Assembly (NCBI RefSeq): GCF_026210795.1
Contig: NC_089458.1
Coordinates: forward strand, 558,001 to 622,000
Direction of reading: 5' to 3'
Source of the DNA: Rhizophagus irregularis
Taxonomy: Eukaryota; Glomeromycota; Glomeromycetes; Glomerales; Glomeraceae
Length of the DNA stretch: 64,000 bases
Positions 23,801 to 35,216 of this stretch are shown here, piece by piece. The translations under genes and the position numbers were made by a program. Numbering within the stretch: position 1 is the first letter of the stretch; the number at the start of each line of letters is the position of its first letter. The notes under the pieces were generated by a model. The model was not told the DNA's origin, made no database searches, and saw only the letters and a program-made list of their open reading frames with translations.

Positions 23801-25256
23801 ACTCATTAATTGCATTATGCTTTACCATTAACCGCTGGCAACTAAGAGCGTCGATAATACAATATTTGGCCACTTCACGTATTTAGCCGCCGACATGAAT
23901 TTAAATTTCTTTTAATGCCCTTTTATAATATTTGTTCATGCGGTAAATAGGCATATCTATTTTACTTTTGAGCTCATATTCATTTAAGTAAAATGCTAAA
24001 CTACTCTTTTCAGCCTTAGAATAAATTCCCATAAAACAGGATCGAACGTCAATAGCTACATATTCCGGAATTTTAAGATGTTTCGAATGGAATTTTCCAT
24101 CATTTACTTTTATCATATTATATCGATATTCTCATTTTATAATTTTTTTCAGGCTCGATGGCTTGAATAACATATGATTGAACATTCATTTGAGAACTCC
24201 TAATTTATTAGCTTTCTCTACAATAAACCGCCAATCGTATTGAGAATCATTAAAGCCTATGTGTATATCCGGGGCTAGAAGTTTCCAACATAAAGCGAAT
24301 GCTTTTAGTAAATCTGTCTGGGATCCACATACAATTGTGATCCAGCCTGGTTCTGGTGCTGCTTCAACATCGATAAGACAGATTTGTTTTAACAGTTCGG
24401 GATTATCTTTCCAATGCACTGTCATACAAATCATAAACACTCTGTTTTCATCATATTTTGCGTCAGGCACCTCGCCTGTTTTTTGTGAACTATATGTCTC
24501 AATATCCCATGTGAGTATGAGGGTTCGATCCCTTGTAAGTGCCGAGGAGAATAATGGATTATTATAATCGTCCTCACTTATTGGATTATAATTATCCACA
24601 GATAGTCAAAATAGGTAAGTACCATCTGGGGTGAATTCGTATAAATAATTGCTTAATACGGCCCAGCTTGAAAGAGGTAATCGTTCTTCACGAGCTACTT
24701 TGCAGTAATAATAATGGCAGTTTAAATCATCTGAGGCTGTACGAATGCTGACTTTACAAACTGTTTTTAGGGCATTATACCGATCAAAGTAGTTTCACGT
24801 CCTTATACAGATATATGCTTTCTTTTCTGTATAATAGCCCTAAAGTGGAAAAGCACGAATATCCTCAAACCCAAATTTTGTTGTATTTTTGAATGTAACT
24901 GATAAAATGCGTGCTAATATGGTCTTAAGTGAAGAGGAGGAATAGTTTTCAGGTACTTCAACATCGAAGAATGGTCAGATGCCTGTGATATTCACGACCA
25001 CCTTTTGCCCATTAATCAAAGAACCAGTGATACGCAAGATATAGAAGAAATACCCCTCGATATTATCACTAACTTCAGTAGACATGAAATGTATGGGTTG
25101 CTTGCCAGATAGGCTTTATTGAAGTATAGTGGTTATCCCATTATCGAATTCTGCCATAATATCATTACGTGATGGGATACCAGCTAAAAGGCCGGCGCCG
25201 TCATAGCGGGCGAGAGTTTCTCGATCAGTTTGGTCGGAAATAGTTGAGGTATACAT
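20875..25256 (-). pseudogene. Decayed family-B DNA polymerase (PolB)
   Basis: Reading from 25256 down: 'MYTSTISDQTDRETLARYD' (same start as the primase gene), an N-terminal domain with 'ITGSLINGQKVVVNITGI', then a 3'-5' exonuclease domain with Exo I 'TWDIETYSS' (about 24510), '[11 protein letters not shown]' (Exo II, about 24220) and 'KYCIIDALSCQRLM' (Exo III, about 23860). The polymerase domain has motif A '[10 protein letters not shown]' (about 23585-23553), motif B 'KVYINAFYG' (about 23085) and motif C 'YGDTDF' (22947-22930), then 'GKKKYYG' (about 22700). The palm and thumb end in an acidic linker (21324-21536). Motif C normally reads YGDTDS. Several stops and frameshifts and an inserted MITE (22089-22662) break it. 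The SLYP/YGDTD and KKYYG pattern is that of replicative, nucleic-acid-primed polymerases of cells and large DNA viruses more than of protein-primed ones (family knowledge, judged by eye). Confidence 0.85.
22089..22662. mobile_element. MITE with GGTCAGGT-rich ends, inside PolB
   Basis: About 574 bases. Both ends carry TAAAGCT, then GAATAGGTCAG- and (C)AGGTCAGGTCAGG-type repeats in inverted orientation. The middle holds self-complementary AAAAAACG/GCAAAAC blocks like the MITE at 20101. It splits the polymerase reading right after the 'KKYYGILHESKPN' segment. I could not find a clean 8-bp duplication, so borders are approximate. Confidence 0.7.
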
Positions 25257-25678
25257 GCTGACAGTAGGTAAAGTTATTATATCACAATATATTTCCGAAA
25301 TGTTTAATTAATTTTTTTGATGAATGTAAAAAAAGACATGTAGTAAGCTAGTAAGCAAATCGTAAATAAAAGGCAAGCGGATATGCAACTCAAAGTGGGG
25401 CTTCTGCGTAATCTATTATATAAATATTGGCAGAAGCCTTCATCTCAATGGTATGTATCTGGGCATATGTGGTATATATTGTGTATTTAGGGTAGGTAAG
25501 TGCATAATCTATTATATAAATATTGGCACTTTCACTCCTATTACTAGTATGTATACGATAACGAACTTATTAAACAAATCGTAAAAGAAAGGCTTCTAGA
25601 TATATACTTTTAGATGGGAGTATCTTCAGAAATATTATATAAAATATTGGAAGAAGCCCCATTTTTAGATATCATATA
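25198..25678 (-). repeat. Right terminal inverted repeat, inner part
   Basis: Reverse complement of about 17610-18090, including the shared start codon region (25256) of the polymerase gene and its upstream sequence. Cut at 25678 by the pogo element. Confidence 0.8.
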
Positions 25679-25992
25679 GCACTGCCTAAAATACCTCAGG
25701 TCTATATCAATTTCAGCGATTTAAAAATTGAATTATACCCGTGGGTATTTTATAAGGTGCAGGGTATATTAGGTGGTAGGGTATTTTATTATGGGGGGAT
25801 ATTGTATTACTGTACACAGCCAATCTCAAGATCCATCGTTTTAAATATTTTTTTAGATTAATTTTACACTCGTTCTCATGTTAATCATGTAAATTTAAAT
25901 TTGTCAACATTATATTTTATGATGAAATTCACCGGAACTGAATATTGCATTTATACTTCCTTTTATTATACTAATGAATTTATAAATTACTG

Positions 25993-26288
25993 AGGACCCC
26001 GGATATCTCCAAAACAGGTCATAAGTCACACTTTTGGCAGATTGGCCCATTTTTCAGGGCTCAAAAAATCGTTTTTTGTAAATATCTCGGCATCCAGTGG
26101 TCCAATTTTGATGAACTTTTTTTTAAATTGTAGAGCTAAATGAGGGCTACAAAATAAAAAAATGTTCATTAAAATTGAATTACTGGATGCTGAGATATTT
26201 ACAAAAAACGATTTTTTGAATTTCAGCAAAAAGGGGTGTTTTTGGCCAAAAGTCCATTATGACCTTTATATTAGATATCCGGGGTCCT
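25993..26288. mobile_element. 296-bp fold-back MITE, copy 1
   Basis: Ends AGGACCCCGGATATCT and complement; the whole element folds into a long hairpin with arms including GGCATCCAGTGGTCCAATTT. Perfect 8-bp duplication AATTACTG (25985-25992, 26289-26296). No protein. Confidence 0.88.
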
Positions 26289-27479
26289 AATTACTGTAAA
26301 GAGAAATATGCAAACTTTTATCATTTTTTAAATTAATTTTACATTCATCCTCATGCTAATTTAATTTTGCAATTCCATATTTCATGATGAAATCATTTAA
26401 ATTTTCCTTTTTATTATAATATCGCCTTCATTAATAACTGATTTGAAAATATTGAGAGACATAAATACTTTTATTAGCTATTCATATTGAATGAAATAAC
26501 GTAAAATTACACAGACGCGCTTAAATTTTTTAACACCTTATTATCGTATTTTACTCTTTAACAATTTTCTTACTACAAAAAATTTTGAAATTTCTTTTAA
26601 ATATTGTACTGAACTCATATTTCTAAAAAGATGGTCTGTGGAAACTTCAAAGCTCATTGTGCTAGAATTACTGGAAGAAAGAACAGGCACTGGTCAATGG
26701 TAATTATGTATCACGAAAATGGTCATAGCAAATGGTCAACAGCAAATAAATATGGTATTGAACCAAAACAACTTCGTGAATGGGTTAAAAATAAAAAAAA
26801 CTTTTAAACGCGGCTCCTTATACTCAATGACCACTGGTCAAAATCTATGCTATCGGGTATATATTGGGCACCTATATATCGGTGACTAATCAGATATATA
26901 TCAGGCATTTACATATATCAGGTACAACATTATGCACAATATGTCACCGATATACACTGGTATATTTTGGGCACCTATATAATCAGATATATATCGCCCA
27001 ATATGTCACCGATATATTTCTAATATATATCGGATACTAATCACAGGTCAAATGATTTGTCATATGACTTTCAGGTCAGAACATAATGGTAAGTGTTATA
27101 TGAATATCGGGAGAATTTTAGCAATCCGATATTTCTCTTAATCCTTACCGAACTATTTATGATATCAGGTGTATATTTGCTATGTCAAAACCTGATTTCT
27201 TTTTATTATTTATTTATTTATATGTACTATTATTTATTTATTTATTTATTTATTTAACATATAATATATTTATTTCATTATTATATTTAAATTATTCATT
27301 AATTTATCCTATTCTATATATTTACATTATGTTGTTAATGGTTTAGAACATTGTTCCAGTTGGTTCAATTCCAACAAGCAACTTCTAAGTTCTAATATCA
27401 GATGTCACGTCTTAGTTGATCTTGACATTACGATCATGTCTGATCTACATTACGCGTTTTAATCCAAGAAACATAAAAA

Positions 27480-28330
27480 AATAAAAAAAAGGGTTAGTTT
27501 TGTTTTTAATAATACCATTATTGCATTAACAAAAGAACCATACCATAATGTTTTATCCAAAAATCGTTCAAAGCATTGTCCAAGAACCTAAAAAATAGAA
27601 GAAATTATGTTAGTACTGCATCCTAACGTCATTAATATTCACATACCAACCAAAAGAAACTTATTACCGGTACAGAAATCTGTGTTTTTTATCCACAAAA
27701 ACCATTCAGAAACCTAATGAAAAAAAAAACAAATGGATTTAATATGCCATTAATATCACCACATAACTACTCAAAGAAACATACCGCAAGGAGACATTCA
27801 GAAACTATTTTAAAACCTAAAAACAAAAAAAAAGGTGTTATTATAGTTTAATAGTACTACTGTATTAACACCCACCCAAAAGACTTACCATAAACAGTTA
27901 TCAACGAATCGTCTAAAAATCAAAAAAAGAAAGAAGTAAAAGGTGTTAATATCGCTCCATATAATCACCCAAAAAAACTTATTGCAAATAATCGTCTGAC
28001 TTAAAACCTAAAAAAAAATAAAAAAGGCATTATTATATAGTTTAATAACGCCATTAATACCCAACCAAAAGACCTACCGCGAAGGATTATCCAGGAACTA
28101 TCAAGAATCTTAAAAATAAAAAATAGTGGCATTAGTTATTATTTTTTATAACACCATTAGCAATACCACACTCAACTATATATATATATACACTCCATTA
28201 CATGCCGTTTGTCTAAGAGCTGTTTAAAAACTGCCTAAAAACCTAAAAAAGATAAAGAAATGGCATTAGTGGAATTCCTAACACCATTCACACCACAATG
28301 ACCACATACTTCATTACCTTTAGCCTAGAA
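27480..28330. repeat. Degenerate tandem repeat, about 120-130-base unit, about 7 copies
   Basis: Each unit runs through a GGTATTA/GGCATTA...CCATTAATA start, a 'CCAAAAGA(A)AC(C)TTACCG' middle and a 'CAGAAACCTAAAAAA' poly-A end. Copies have diverged. It lies in the left half of the CACTA-like element. Confidence 0.6.
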
Positions 28331-28539
28331 ATCTTTGAAAGAACGTTCCTAATTAATTTCATTTCTAAAATAAAGGAAAAAATAAAAAAATATCTTACTA
28401 TCGGCTCGAGCGAGCTTCGATCTGGAAATTAAACTAAAAAAAAAATTATTTTTTTTATAACCTTTTTTTAAAAAAATAGATTATCAGTTAATTGTTTAGC
28501 AAGTCATATGACTGTAGTCACAGTTACTGATTATGTATC

Positions 28540-31390
28540 CAAATGGTTTTTTGAGAATTTTTTTAATTAAAAGGATCATTTAGGGCATTTTTTGATAGAG
28601 AATTTTCTAATGATTCATTTGGAGAGATTATTTTTGAGAATTTTTTAACCAAAGGGATTTTTTGATAGAGAATTTTCTAAGAGTTTGTTTGGAAAAATTG
28701 TTTTTTGAGAATTTTTTAACTGAAGGTATCATTTGATAGAGAAATTTCTAAGAGTTCGTTTAGGAAAATTATTTTTTGTATTTTTTAATTAAGGGGATCG
28801 CTTAGAGCATTTTTAATAGAGAATTTTCTAATGATTCGTTTGGAGAGATTGTTTTTGAGAATTTTTTAACTAAAGGGAACGTTTGGAACATTTTTGATAG
28901 AGAATTTTCTAAGAATTCATTTGGAAAATGGTTTTTCGAGAATTTTTTAACTAAAAGGATTATTTAGAGCATTTTTTGATTGAGAATTTTCTAAGAGTTC
29001 GTTTAGGAAAATTATTTTTTGAATTTTTTAATTAAGGGGATCGTTTAGGGCATTTTTTGATAGAGAATTTTCTAAGGATTCATTTGGAGAGATTATTTTT
29101 AAGAATTTTTTAACCAAGGGATCGTTTGGAACATTTTTTGATAGAAAATTTTCTAAGAGTTCGTTTGGGAAATAGTTTTTCGAGAATTTTTTAATTAAAA
29201 GGATCATTTAGGGCATTTTTTAATAGAGAATTTTCTAAGAGTTCGTTTAGGGAAATTATTTTTTGAATTTTTTAATTAAGGAGATCGTTTAGGGCATTTT
29301 TTAATAGAGAATTTTCTAAGAGTTCGTTTAGGGAAATTATTTTTTGTATTTTTTAATTAAAGGGATCGCTTAGGGCATTTTTGATAGAGAATTTTCTAAT
29401 GATTCGTTTGGAGAGATTGTTTTTGAGAATTTTTTAACTAAAGGGAACGTTTGGAACATTTTTGATAGAGAATTTTCTAAGAATTTGTTTGGGAAATGGT
29501 TTTTCGAGAATTTTTTAACTAAAAGGATCATTTGGGGCATTTTTGATTGAGAATTTTCTAAGAGTTCGTTTAGGGAAATTATTTTTTGAATTTTTTAATT
29601 AAGGGGATCGTTTAGGGCATTTTTTGATAGAGAATTTTCTAAGGATTCATTTGGGGAGATTATTTTTAAGAATTTTTTAACCAAGGGATCGTTTAAAACA
29701 TTTTTGATTGAGAATTTTCTAAGAGTTCGTTTGGAAAATGGTTTTTCGAGAATTTTTTAATCAAAAAGATCATTTAGGGCATTTTTTGATAGAGAATTTT
29801 CTAAGAGTTTGTTTAGAGAAATTATTTTTTGAATTTTTTAATTAAGGGGATCATTTAGAGCATTTTTGATTGAGAATTTTCTAAGAATTTGTTTAGGGAA
29901 ATTATTTTTTGAATTTTTTAATTAAGGGGATCGTTTAGGGCATTTTTTGATTGAGAATTTTCTAAGAGTTCGTTTAAGGAAATTATTTTTTGAATTTTTT
30001 AATTAAGGGAATCGTTTAGGGCATTTTTTGATAGAGAATTTTCTAAGGATTTGTTTGGAGAGATTATTTTTGAGAATTTTTTAACTAAAGGGAACGTTTG
30101 GAACATTTTTGATTGAGAATTTTCTAAGAGTTCGTTTGGAAAATGGTTTTTCGAGAATTTTTTAATCAAAAGGATCATTTAGGGCATTTTTTGATAGAGA
30201 ATTTTCTAAGAGTTCGTTTAGAGAAATTATTTTTTGAATTTTTTAACCAAAGGGACTGTTGAAACATTTTTTGATAGAGAATTTTTTTGATAGAGAATTT
30301 TCTAAGAGTTTGTTTGGAAAAATTATTTTTTGAGAATTTTTTAACTGAAGGTATCATTTGATAGAGAAATTTCTAAGAGTTCGTTTAAGGAAATTATTTT
30401 TTGTATTTTTTAATTAAGGGGATCGCTTAGGGCATTTTTGATAGAGAATTTTCTAATGATTCGTTTATAGAGATTGTTTTTGAGAATTTTTTAATTAAAG
30501 GGAACGTTTGGACATTTTTGATAGAGAATTTTCTAAGAATTTGTTTGGGAAATGGTTTTTCGAGAATTTTTTAACTAAAAGGATCATTTAGGGCATTTTT
30601 TGATAGAGAATTTTCTAAGAGTTCGTTTAGGAAAATTATTTTTTGAATTTTTTAATTAAGGGGATCGTTTAGGGCATTTTTTGATAGAGAATTTTCTAAG
30701 GATTCGTTTGGAGAGATTATTTTTGAGAATTTTTTAACTAAAGGGAACGTTTGAAACATTTTTGATAGAGAATTTTCTAAGAGTTCGTTTGAGAAATGGT
30801 TTTTTGAGAATTTTTTAATTAAAAGGATCATTTAGGGCATTTTTTAATAGAGAATTTTCTAAGAGTTCGTTTAGGGAAATTATTTTTTGAATTTTTTAAT
30901 TAAGGGGATCGTTTAGGGTATTTTTTGATAGAGAATTTTCTAAGGATTCATTTGAGGAGATTATTTTTGAGAATTTTTTAACCAAGGGATCGTTTAAAAC
31001 ATTTTTGATAGAGAATTTTCTAAGAGTTCGTTTGAGGAGATTATTTTTAAGAATTTTTTAACCAAAGGGATCGTTTGGGACACTTTTTAACAGAAAATTT
31101 CTAGAAGTTCATTTGGGGAAATTATTTTTTGGGATTTTTTTAACTAAAGGGATCATTTGGGACATTTTATTTTTAATAAAGAAATTTCTAAGAATTCATT
31201 TGGGAGATTTTTTGAGATTTTTTTAATAAATCTTCTAAGGGTTTATTTGGAGAGATTTTTTAAAAAAATTTTTTAATTAGAGGGGACATTTCAAATATTT
31301 TTTTGATGAGAAATTTTCTAAGGGTTCATTTGGAAAGATTTTTTTTTTTGATAATTTTTTAATCGAAAAAGTCGTTTGGATTGAGAAATT
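28540..31390. repeat. Satellite array with a three-unit higher-order repeat (about 82 bp x 3)
   Basis: About 35 units of roughly 82 bases, each ending GATAGAGAATTTTCTAA. For much of the array three variants follow each other: one with GGAGAGATTATTTTTGAG and GGGAACGTTTGGAAC, one with AAATGGTTTTTCGAG and AAAAGGATCATTTAGG, and one with GGAAATTATTTTTTGAA and AAGGGGATCGTTTAGG. Together they give a higher-order period near 245 bases. The right end (31080-31390) decays. No protein is encoded; short open frames in it are chance. Confidence 0.85.
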
Positions 31391-32240
31391 TTTGTTTTAC
31401 GACGTAATTTTACCAAATTTAATTATAAATGTATTCAGGCTATAAAATAACATGTGGTAAGTTACGTAATATTGTTATCATGTAATCACATGATTTAAAT
31501 ATTTACATTTTGCATTTTTGTTTATCTTATTAAAACCTTTTCTTCGTTCTCAATTTTTTTTTACTTAAAAAACAATTTTTTATCTATTTAATATATCCAG
31601 AAATACATATTTTTATATTTTTTTTTTATTTGTTATATCTAGAAATGTATAAAAAGGTATATATTACTAATATTTCTTTTCTTTATTAATGTTTTTCTAC
31701 CAATTTTTTTTGTTTCTTTCTTTTTTTTTACTAATACTCCTACTAATATATTTTCTATTATTTTTTTCTACTATATTAACATTTCTACTATTTAATATTT
31801 TCTATTAATATTATATTACTACTGATATACGTTCTCTTTCTACTAACATTTTTTATTCTATTAACTTTTTCTTTCTGCTAATGTTTCTACTAATATTTTC
31901 TATATTTATATATCTATACTAATATTTTTTAATAACATTCTCTTTTCTTTTACTAATATATTTATCATTAATGCTTCTTTTAAATAATCAAATAGGTATA
32001 AGCAAACAAGTGATTTTATTTTTATGCTACTTTTAGTAGAAGTTATATATTATATATATTTATTCAAATATTCAAGTATAATTAGTATAATTGTTTTTTT
32101 TAATTAAAAAGTGTAAATAAATTTAAATTGTAATAAAGTTTTGAATTAAAATTAAAAAAAAAAATATAAATTATGATTGCATTTTATAATTTTTTTGCCT
32201 GAATTAAATTATAAATCTACTAGTATTAATACGAAATCAT
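31391..32240. other. AT-rich filler of the CACTA-like element
   Basis: Mostly TTTCTACTAATATT-type low-complexity sequence. No gene or defined repeat unit seen. Confidence 0.5.
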
Positions 32241-33778
32241 TATCCTATATCTATCCATCTGATATCTGTATGATATCTGTATGATATCTATATGATATAT
32301 ATCATAATATATCAGTACCCAATAAGTCTATGATATGTGACCGATATTTAACTACCCGATATGTGTAAGATGTATATGTGATATTTACATGATGTGTCAC
32401 CGTTTTTCTGCATTTCTACTACACATATCGGGTACTTAATATGTGTAGCATTGTTAAATATCATACACATATATCACATATATTGTACACATATCAGGTA
32501 CCCGATAGGTACCCGATAGTATTAATTTTGACCAGTGGACTAAATATAGGTGCACGTCCAAAGTATCCACACCTTGAAAATGAGCTTATAGAATGGGTTA
32601 AAGAGGCTCGGAATCAATTAAAAACAGTAACTCGTTATATGATTCAAGCTAAAGCACAATTCTTAGCTAAAAAAGTATCATACCAAGCAGAATATCTGGA
32701 TATAGAAAATGCCAGGTTTTCTCAAAAGTGGGTTGATGGTTTTATGTCTCGCCATAAATTAGTTAATAAAAGAAAGATGACAGTTGCTCGACGACTTCCG
32801 AAAGACTATATAGAGCAACATGAATTTCTTTCATATATTCTATATCTTAAAAAAGAATATGATTATCCATTAGCTTTAATAGGAAACATGGATGAAACAC
32901 TGATGGCATTTAACTTACCAAGTAACACAACAATTTAGCAAGCTAGTACCAAACCATTTCGATTCTATCAACTGGACACAAACGTTCAAATTTTACAGTT
33001 GTTTTGACTTGTATGGCTGATGGGACAAAACTACCATCAGTTATCATTTTTAAATTTAAGAAAATTCCACGAGAGGAGTTTCCTGATGGTGTAATAATCC
33101 GTACCAATCCAAAAGGCTGGATGAACGAAAATGAGATGCTCTGGTGGGTGGAAAATATTTGAACAAAACGCGCAAATCGAGACAACAATCTAAAGTCCCT
33201 TTTGGTGTTAGATTTTTTTTCTGCACACAGAACTGATGCTGTTAAGCAACGATTTCGTGAAAAAAGAACTGATTTGGCAGTTATTCCAGGTGGCCTAACA
33301 TCTCATTTGCAACCACTTGATGTGTCACTAAATAGATCTTTTAAGTCAAAAGTAATTATTTTACCATAACTTAAGTAATTAAATAATTTATTAAATTAAC
33401 CTTAATTTTTTAAAATTAGGTACGAAATATTTATAACAACTGGATGAGTGAAGCTATTAAAGATTATACATCATCTGGAAAAATCAAAAGACCATCTTAC
33501 TCACTTGTAGCAAGATGGGTAAAGGAAGGTTGGGATGCTATCGATATCAATATGATTAGGCGGTCATTTAAGTATTGTAGCGTTTCGAATGCTATGGATG
33601 GGATAGAAGATACTTTAATTTTTGATTTTGATCAATTAGAACATAGGGTGAGAAGAGAAGATCCTGGAAGGGAAGTTGAAGGTGAGAGAAATGAAAATGA
33701 TTCAAAAAAAAGTGATTCAGAAGAAAGTGATCCAGACTATGATAAAAGTGAATCAGAAGAAAGTGACAAAAGTGAAAT

Positions 33779-34631
33779 TAGTGTTTGTATCCGGATATCA
33801 TCTGGATAAATAAACCCGTCTCCGTTAAGAATTTTAAATCCGGTTATCTAATAAAATATTTTTTACAAATCCGGATATCCATCCGGATTAATCTGTGATC
33901 TTCGTAGATGTCTAACGGGTTATTAGCGAGTTTATACCCAGATAAAATCCGTGAACTTAATATAATTTATTGTATTTATACATATATGATTAATATTGTA
34001 TAATAATTTGTAAATGTAAAAAAAATAAAATTTATCTCAAAAGCATGAATTTATTCGTGTAATTTATATAAGGTATAGTTTAAACATCAATAGGAGTAGT
34101 AGTTAATTGTTGAGCTGGATGAATATTAGCAAAATAGAAACTATTCCGTTTTAAGAACATAACGTGACTAAATAACTCAGGTTTGTTTCATTACTGTTCT
34201 CTTAACAGTTAAAAGATTTTCCGCGTCGAGAACAGTTATTCTGAAGGAATAGATGCCGCATTTGGAGAGGGAGAAGTCAAAAAAGAAGTAATATCGCTTT
34301 TGCGCTGTGTCATACTGGAAAATGGAGTATTACAAATGACGATAAGCAAGATAAAAAGTGGTTTAACGCGTTTTAGTATTTTTATTACTTGGTGATTCAT
34401 GTAGCGAAATATTAGACATTGAGACAATTATTACTATATTGTGCAGATTGGCATTTAATATTTCTTAAAATGTATTGATCTGCTAACATAAACGGATATA
34501 TCTGGAGGATCTGTTTAGACTAAAATTGTATCCGGATAACGTCAACTCAAAAAAACCTTTATCCGGATACCCACTTCTTACCGGATATCCATTAATACAA
34601 CCAGATTTGCTATATCTGGATACAAACACTA
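33779..34631. mobile_element. hAT-type MITE in the tail of the pogo transposase
   Basis: 853 bases, ends TAGTGTTTGTATCCGGATAT and complement (one mismatch), perfect 8-bp duplication AGTGAAAT (33771-33778, 34632-34639). Subterminal GTTATCCGGAT-type motifs recur. A region around 34130-34430 is less AT-rich but has no recognisable product. Confidence 0.9.
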
Positions 34632-35216
34632 AGTGAAATAGAAGACAGTGATGAAAGCGAATCAGGCAATAGTATTGAAAGTGAATCAGGGGATAGTAAT
34701 AAAAGTGAAACAGAAGAAAATTACTATAAAGAAAACGAAGAACAAATTGTAATTCAAGATTGGAAATAATAGTTCAGCTAATGTCTTTATGCATACTGTT
34801 GTGGTAATAATGTATTATGTAATAAAGTGAAGGTTTTTCTAACTTACTGAAATTTGTATATTATCATATTAAAATAACAGTTTCTTAAAAAAAAAAATTT
34901 GTTTTTATCGGCAAGACAGATTTAAATTTCAATAACTCTTCAGTTATTGGTTAAAAGTAACGCGATTTAAGTAATACAGTTTATCAATTATTGGTAAATT
35001 AAGTAACACAAATTAAGTAATACAGTTTATCATTTATTTATAAATAAAAAAGTTATTGGTTAAGTAAATAAAATACCCAGGTCTATATCAATTTACCTCA
35101 TTTAAAAAATTAAATTATACCCGGGTCTAAATCAAAAAATTTTATTTTTTGTCTAATAAAATACCCGGATATATTACTATAGGGGTACGCGAAAAGAGGG
35201 GTACCTTAGGCAGTGC

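Larger units (their letters stand above)
26832..32537. mobile_element. CACTA-like element without transposase, with large satellite arrays
   Basis: 5706 bases with inverted ends CACTGGTCAAAAT...CTATCGGGTA and a 3-bp duplication GAC (26829-26831, 32538-32540). CACTR ends and a 3-bp duplication are the marks of the CACTA/EnSpm group. The subterminal parts (26850-27060 and 32240-32530) are packed with short TATCGG/CCGATA and ATATCAGGTA motifs in both orientations, also typical of CACTA. The interior has two tandem arrays and no coding sequence, so it would need a transposase in trans. It interrupts the pogo transposase between its HTH halves. Confidence 0.72.
26631..34769 (+). pseudogene. pogo-type transposase (CenpB-like HTH + DDE_1), split by insertions
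   Basis: N-terminal helix-turn-helix at 26631-26830 ('RHWSMVIMYHENGHSKWSTA', 'IEPKQLREWVKNKK'). After the 5.7-kb insert the CenpB-type domain continues at 32541 ('LNIGARPKYPHLENELIEWV', 'RFSQKWVDGFMSRHKLVNKR'). The DDE catalytic region has 'GNMDETLMAF' (first Asp, near 32888), 'LVLDFFSAHRTDAV' (second, near 33210) and 'LTSHLQPLDVSLN' (third, near 33300). An intron at about 33351-33419 and an acidic Ser/Glu/Asp-rich tail follow; the tail is broken by a MITE and ends at 34769. It has at least a frameshift near 26805, a TGA at 26828, and stops near 32938 and 33160. Family firm; dead copy. Confidence 0.85.
25679..35216 (+). mobile_element. pogo-like (Tc1/mariner superfamily) transposon, itself interrupted
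   Basis: Ends GCACTGCCTAA...TTAGGCAGTGC, flanked by TA (25677-25678, 35217-35218), the duplication of Tc1/mariner/pogo elements. Both ends continue with related 'GGTCTATATCAATTT...TTATACCCG' segments. It carries a CenpB-HTH/DDE_1 transposase pseudogene on the plus strand. Without the CACTA-like insert and the MITEs it is about 2.7-3 kb, a usual size. It sits in the right inverted repeat of the PolB/primase element. Confidence 0.85.

Noticed and set aside
28540-31390. Open frames inside the 82-bp satellite (for example 30175-30357, minus)
   Set aside because: They only reflect the repeat unit read in one frame and carry no domain.
34236-34427. 63-codon minus frame inside the hAT MITE at 33779
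   Set aside because: No domain and no sign of conservation; could be captured sequence but cannot be supported.
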